From Haloferax prahovense DSM 18310 (GTDB lineage Archaea > Halobacteriota > Halobacteria > Halobacteriales > Haloferacaceae), in contig NZ_AOLG01000009.1 of NCBI RefSeq assembly GCF_000336815.1, forward strand, positions 332,582 to 396,581: DNA of 64,000 nucleotides, given 5' to 3'. Positions 61,501 to 64,000 of this stretch are shown here, piece after piece. The notes below the pieces were generated by a model. The model did no database searches, was not told where the DNA came from, and saw nothing but the letters and a program-made list of their open reading frames with translations. The translations under genes were made by a program, and so were the position numbers. How positions within the stretch are numbered: the stretch's first letter is position 1; every line of letters starts with the position of its first letter.

Positions 61501-62568
61501 GACTTCGAGACGACGAGCCGAGAACTTGCTGCCGGTCTCTCGATGTTGCTCACGCAACGGGGGCAAAAACACTCGCTCAAGTATCGGGACAGTAAAGACT
61601 CGTACACTATTCGGACGTGTAGCACCTACCGGGAAGGCCGAGACCCCGTGCTGACCGAAGCCGACCACGACGGCTACGTGTACGACCTGAGCGTCGAAGA
61701 AAACGAAAACTTCGTCGACGGTGTTGGAGGGATTGTCCTTCACAACACCGACAGCGTCATGCTCGAACTCGGCCCCGACGTGTCGAAACAGGAGGCCATC
61801 GAGCAGTCGTTCGACATCGAGGAGCACATCAACGCCGCCTACGACGACTTCGCGCGCGACGAGTTGGGCGCGGACGAACACCGCTTCCAAATCGAGTTCG
61901 AGAAGCTGTACCGGCGGTTCTTCCAGGCGGGGAAGAAGAAGCGCTATGCGGGCCACATCGTCTGGAAGGAGGGCAAGGACGTCGACGACATCGACATCAC
62001 GGGCTTCGAGTACAAGCGCTCGGACATCGCGCAGATAACGAAAGAGGTCCAGAAGAACGTCATCGACATGATCGTCCACGGCGAGGAGACGGAAGTCATC
62101 AAAGACTACCTCCACGACATCATCACCGACTTCGAGTCGGGGAACCTGCCGCTCGAACAGGCCGGTATCCCCGGCGGAATCGGCAAGCGCCTCTCGGCGT
62201 ACGAGACACCGACCGCGCACGTCCGGGGCGCGCAGTACGCCAACGCCTTCCTCGGGACGAACTTCGGGCGGGGCTCGAAGCCGAAGCGGGTCTACCTCAA
62301 GAAGGTCCACCCGTCGTGGTTCCGCGAGATGGAGACCGGCGAGTTCGACCCGCAGGTCGACGACCTCTACCGCGAGTTCAAGCGCGACCCCGACGTCATC
62401 TGCTTCGAGTACGCCGACCAGATTCCAGAGGCGTTCGAGGTCGACTGGGACACGATGCTCACCAAGACGCTCGAAGGGCCCATCTCCCGCGTCATCGAGG
62501 CGCTCGGGATGTCGTGGGACGAGGTGAAAAGCGGACAGGAACAGACCGGCCTCGGGAGTTTCATGTGA
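58561..62568 (+). CDS. polB: DNA polymerase B with intein
   Basis: A 1335-residue precursor: 898 residues of family B replicative DNA polymerase plus a 437-residue intein at 626-1062. The exonuclease domain shows FDIEVNDRN and LTGWNFEDFDAPYF. The polymerase has DLKSLYPMCM (motif A), VKVIMNSLYGVLGW (motif B) and, after splicing, YGD|TDS (motif C), so the intein splits the catalytic Asp pair. The last eight residues QTGLGSFM fit a PCNA-binding PIP box; QTGLTDFG at residues 3-10 is strikingly alike. The ATG at 58561 has a TATA-like gtttttag (58531-58538) at leaderless spacing. Confidence 0.96.
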   Translation: MTQTGLTDFGGNDADGAGDARPDEEAAIVAGDAGQHVSDVIDTDEVRFPDPDGTVELAVTQVDYTIEGAGRDEYPVIHIFGRTADDETEHVRVLGFRPYFYAPTASLDDDALDKDVITGTEDGYESIRGEELTKIYGRTPRDVGQIRDEFDHYEADILFPNRLLIDKDIKSGVRVPERRLDDGSIQIPHQEVAPAEVDASLRVNTFDIEVNDRNGFPEDGEEPIICLTSHDSYRDEYVVWHAVAEEGLGKRPDSLPNYEFLGEDADVEVRTFDEEATMLDAFLSYIEETDPDILTGWNFEDFDAPYFLDRLEEVDRRTDLNLDYNRMSRLGEVWRGGWGGPDIKGRVVFDLLYAYKRTQFTELESYRLDAVGELELDAGKERYSGDIGDLWEEDPERLLEYNLRDVELCVEIDRKQDIIAFWDEVRTFVGCKLEDAPTPGDTVDIYVLHKVHGEFALPSKGKQESEDYEGGAVFDPITGVKENVTVLDLKSLYPMCMVTINASPETKVDPERYDGEMFRAPNGTHFQQEPDGMIREMVDELLTEREEKKSLRNSHDPGSSEYEQFDRQQAAVKVIMNSLYGVLGWDRFRLYDKEMGAAVTATGRKVIEFTEQAANQIGYDVAYGDSVTGDRPVVVRDPGGTVRILPIEDLFARGTTESEVLIAADGDVVASATPGKTRRALDGWDALSVNEDGEAEWQPIAQAIRHNTDKPVVNLQHKFGESTTTRDHSYVVPGEDGLTTVSPDDVAEPYRVSGVPDVEPVEQVDVYEVLRGYEREYEDGRSVGSDNSITKRKQIHADDEYVWFGHEHHRDVDSTVKVKRFVDIDSEDGAALIRLLGAYVPEGSASTGETATSEFGASIAESDREWLAQLQRDYSRLFENTTAGIITSDRRAERTVEYQTDTGGASVTYNDETLKLQMMNELAAVFFREFAGQTSRGKRIPSFVFHLPEEKQDLFLTLLVEGDGSREFPRYTEAYAQRNFDFETTSRELAAGLSMLLTQRGQKHSLKYRDSKDSYTIRTCSTYREGRDPVLTEADHDGYVYDLSVEENENFVDGVGGIVLHNTDSVMLELGPDVSKQEAIEQSFDIEEHINAAYDDFARDELGADEHRFQIEFEKLYRRFFQAGKKKRYAGHIVWKEGKDVDDIDITGFEYKRSDIAQITKEVQKNVIDMIVHGEETEVIKDYLHDIITDFESGNLPLEQAGIPGGIGKRLSAYETPTAHVRGAQYANAFLGTNFGRGSKPKRVYLKKVHPSWFREMETGEFDPQVDDLYREFKRDPDVICFEYADQIPEAFEVDWDTMLTKTLEGPISRVIEALGMSWDEVKSGQEQTGLGSFM
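60436..61746 (+). mobile_element. PolB intein with LAGLIDADG homing endonuclease
   Basis: A 437-residue in-frame insertion between YGD and TDS of polymerase motif C (pol-c site). It starts with Ser (SVTGDRPV) and ends GGIVLHN before Thr, so splicing uses Ser, Asn and Thr. NLQHKF...TTRDHSY resembles splicing block B. Two dodecapeptide endonuclease motifs are visible: LIRLLGAYVPEGS (61055-61092 region) and LFLTLLVEGDGS (about 61420-61455), both retaining an acidic residue. Two 60-base rows I counted inside were 55% and 53% GC, against 68% for one row in the extein. An intein at this site is known in H. volcanii polB. Confidence 0.93.
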
Positions 62569-62683
62569 CCGGCCGTATCACCGAGTAATGAAACTATATT
62601 CGGTTACATAGACGACGGCACCGTAACGTTGTTCGGCTGTCCAAAACCCGGACGAGCGTTCCGAACTGCCGTGATTCTTTGCG

Positions 62684-62702
62684 GTTTTGAAAACAAATTT
62701 TC
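62684..62702. promoter_or_regulatory. AT-rich overlapping palindromes upstream of sufC
   Basis: GTTTTGAAAAC (62684-62694) and GAAAA-CAAA-TTTTC (62689-62702) overlap in an AT-rich island 85-103 bases before the sufC ATG. This is unusual in such GC-rich DNA. It may be a promoter element with a regulator site, or the terminator of polB: the TTTTC then TTTC run follows on the plus strand. Confidence 0.4.
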
Positions 62703-62786
62703 TTTCTACAAAAGGTGGCGGGGGTGAATGCGCAAGCATTATGGGCGATACTCCCCACCCTTCGAGTACGAGGCAACGAACCAACG

Positions 62787-63692
62787 ATGGCAACTCTCGA
62801 GATCAAGAACCTCCACGCACGTGTCGCGGAGGAAGACGGTGAGCAGATTCTGCGAGGTGTCGACCTGGAAGTCAAATCCGGCGAGATCCACGCACTGATG
62901 GGTCCCAACGGGTCCGGCAAGTCTACGACTTCTAAAATCATCGCCGGGCACCCCGCCTACGAGGTAACCGACGGCGAAATCCTCCTCCACCTGGAGGACG
63001 ACGACTTCGGCGACCTCGAAATTCCGGACGACGCCCGCACGTGGAACCTTCTGGAACTGGAGCCGAACGAGCGCGCCGCGCTCGGCATCTTCCTCGGCTT
63101 CCAGTACCCCGCGGAAATCGAGGGCGTCACCATGACGAACTTCCTCCGCACCGCGCTCAACGCGAAGATCGACGAGCGCGAGGAGCTCCTCTTCGGCGAG
63201 GACGACGAGGAAGAAGAAGAGGAAGCCGGCTACGACACCTCCCCGATGGAGGGTAACGTCGACGACGGCGAAGTCGGCGTCGCCGAGTTCCAGAAGCTCC
63301 TCAAGGAGAAGATGGACCTCCTCGACATGGACGAGAAGTTCATGCAGCGCTACCTCAACGCCGGGTTCTCCGGCGGCGAGAAGAAACAAAACGAGGTCCT
63401 TCAGGCCGCGATTCTCGAACCGTCGATTGCGGTTCTCGACGAGATCGACTCCGGTCTCGACATCGACCGCCTGCAGGACGTCTCGAAGGGTATCAACGCG
63501 CTGCGCGACGAGCAGGGCACCGGTATCCTCCAGATCACTCACTACCAGCGTATCCTCGAATACGTCGAGCCGGACCACGTCCACATCATGCTGGACGGCA
63601 AGGTCGTCAAGAGCGGCGACGCCTCGCTCGCGTCCGAACTCGAAGACAAGGGCTACGACTGGGTCCGTGAGGAAGTGTACGAAGCCGCGTAA
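62787..63692 (+). CDS. sufC: Fe-S cluster assembly ATPase SufC
   Basis: A 301-residue ABC ATPase that drives the SufBCD scaffold. Walker A MGPNGSGKSTTSKIIAG, Q-loop FQYPAEIEGVTM, signature FSGGEKKQNEVLQ, Walker B AVLDEIDSGLD and the switch His in ITHYQRILEY are all present. It is about 50 residues longer than bacterial SufC because of an acidic insertion (EDDEEEEEEAGYD, about residues 136-165), a haloarchaeal trait. The ATG at 62787 begins the family-typical ATLEIKNLHARV. sufB follows after 12 bases. Confidence 0.95.
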   Translation: MATLEIKNLHARVAEEDGEQILRGVDLEVKSGEIHALMGPNGSGKSTTSKIIAGHPAYEVTDGEILLHLEDDDFGDLEIPDDARTWNLLELEPNERAALGIFLGFQYPAEIEGVTMTNFLRTALNAKIDEREELLFGEDDEEEEEEAGYDTSPMEGNVDDGEVGVAEFQKLLKEKMDLLDMDEKFMQRYLNAGFSGGEKKQNEVLQAAILEPSIAVLDEIDSGLDIDRLQDVSKGINALRDEQGTGILQITHYQRILEYVEPDHVHIMLDGKVVKSGDASLASELEDKGYDWVREEVYEAA

Positions 63693-63704
63693 TCCCCCAA
63701 CATC

Positions 63705-64000
63705 ATGAGTTCCGACCAAGACCACCTCAAAGAGACAGACACGGAAGCTCGCTTCGAGTTCAAGAAGGAGCAGAAGGCCGCGTTCGTGGCCGAGAAGGGT
63801 CTCACCGAAGAGACCATCCGCGTCATCTCGGAGGACAAAGACGAGCCCGAATGGATGCTCGAGCGCCGCCTTCGCGCGCTCAAGCAGTACCAGAAGATGC
63901 CGATGCCGACCGACTGGCCCGGCCAGCCTGACCTCTCCGAGGTCAACGTGGACGAAATCGTCCCGTACATCCGACCCGACGTGGAAGTCCGCGGCGGCGT
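63705..64000 (+). CDS. sufB: Fe-S cluster assembly protein SufB (partial)
   Basis: The first 98 residues of SufB, cut by the window end. FVAEKGLTEETIRVISEDKD and EPEWMLERRLRALKQYQKMP are characteristic of the SufB N-terminal helical region. SufB with SufC (and SufD) forms the scaffold on which Fe-S clusters are built. The 12-base gap to sufC indicates one operon. Confidence 0.93.
   Translation, partial: MSSDQDHLKETDTEARFEFKKEQKAAFVAEKGLTEETIRVISEDKDEPEWMLERRLRALKQYQKMPMPTDWPGQPDLSEVNVDEIVPYIRPDVEVRGG

Noticed and set aside
1-64000. CRISPR arrays, insertion sequences, rRNA and tRNA genes
   Set aside because: I saw no regularly spaced repeats, transposase motifs, rRNA-like stretches or tRNA cloverleaf. 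By-eye inspection could miss a tRNA with an intron; tRNAscan-SE would settle it.

Overview
This window is a stretch of haloarchaeal main chromosome, almost certainly from Haloferax and close to Haloferax volcanii. The evidence is high GC with strongly acidic proteins, AT-rich TATA-like elements about 25-30 bases before many start codons (leaderless genes), archaeal marker genes (sn-glycerol-1-phosphate dehydrogenase, PAN ATPase, Mre11/Rad50, halocyanins, AglD), and a gene order that agrees with my memory of the H. volcanii aglD-to-sufB interval. Species identity is inference. I see no rRNA, tRNA, CRISPR array, IS element or prophage. The one mobile element is an intein in DNA polymerase B.

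Layout. 0.2-10 kb: a cytosolic BtuF-like binding protein, an inosine/xanthosine triphosphatase, AglD (S-layer N-glycosylation), two winged-helix proteins, then an SPFH/NfeD membrane pair, a membrane protein with a degenerate Mrr nuclease fold, and a large surface protein. 10-20.5 kb: central metabolism, with pyruvate kinase and PEP synthase (opposing glycolytic and gluconeogenic steps), methionyl-tRNA synthetase, MfnA decarboxylase (beta-alanine for CoA) and two small paralogous envelope proteins. 20.5-30 kb: a J-domain membrane protein, a regulator, a phosphoesterase, an amine-oxidase-like flavoprotein, a threonine-synthase-like protein without its PLP lysine, a DtxR-type regulator overlapping a GDT1-type cation exporter, a LysE exporter, a Tat-secreted hydrolase and G1P dehydrogenase. 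30-43.7 kb: CtaM-like DUF420, a GT4 glycosyltransferase, a halocyanin, M42, S9 and M28 peptidases, the methylmalonyl-CoA mutase small subunit with MeaB, a thiolase/DUF35 pair and a NAD-kinase-like protein without its GGDGT motif. 43.7-49.3 kb: a respiratory cluster encoding cytochrome b6-like PetB and PetD, a second halocyanin and several small membrane proteins. 49.3-64 kb: genome maintenance and protein quality control (endonuclease III, PAN-A, a wHTH-unknown-mre11-rad50 run, intein-bearing PolB), then sufC and the start of sufB.

Links between genes. PykA and PpsA work in opposite directions and carry homologous phosphohistidine-type domains, active in PpsA and His-less in PykA. A near-match to the Halobacterium TrmB site lies upstream of ppsA. 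The DtxR regulator probably controls itself and the downstream exporter through a palindrome between TATA box and start codon. The cytochrome b cluster, the two nearly identical halocyanin domains and the CtaM-like gene together suggest a copper-protein electron transport chain; no Rieske or cytochrome c subunit is visible here.

The most unusual items are the Rieske-less cytochrome b cluster, the hairpin-dense spacer at 29.9-30.1 kb, the Lys-less threonine synthase homologue, the perfect 8-bp palindrome between the polB and DUF7331-type genes, and PIP-box-like motifs at both ends of PolB.
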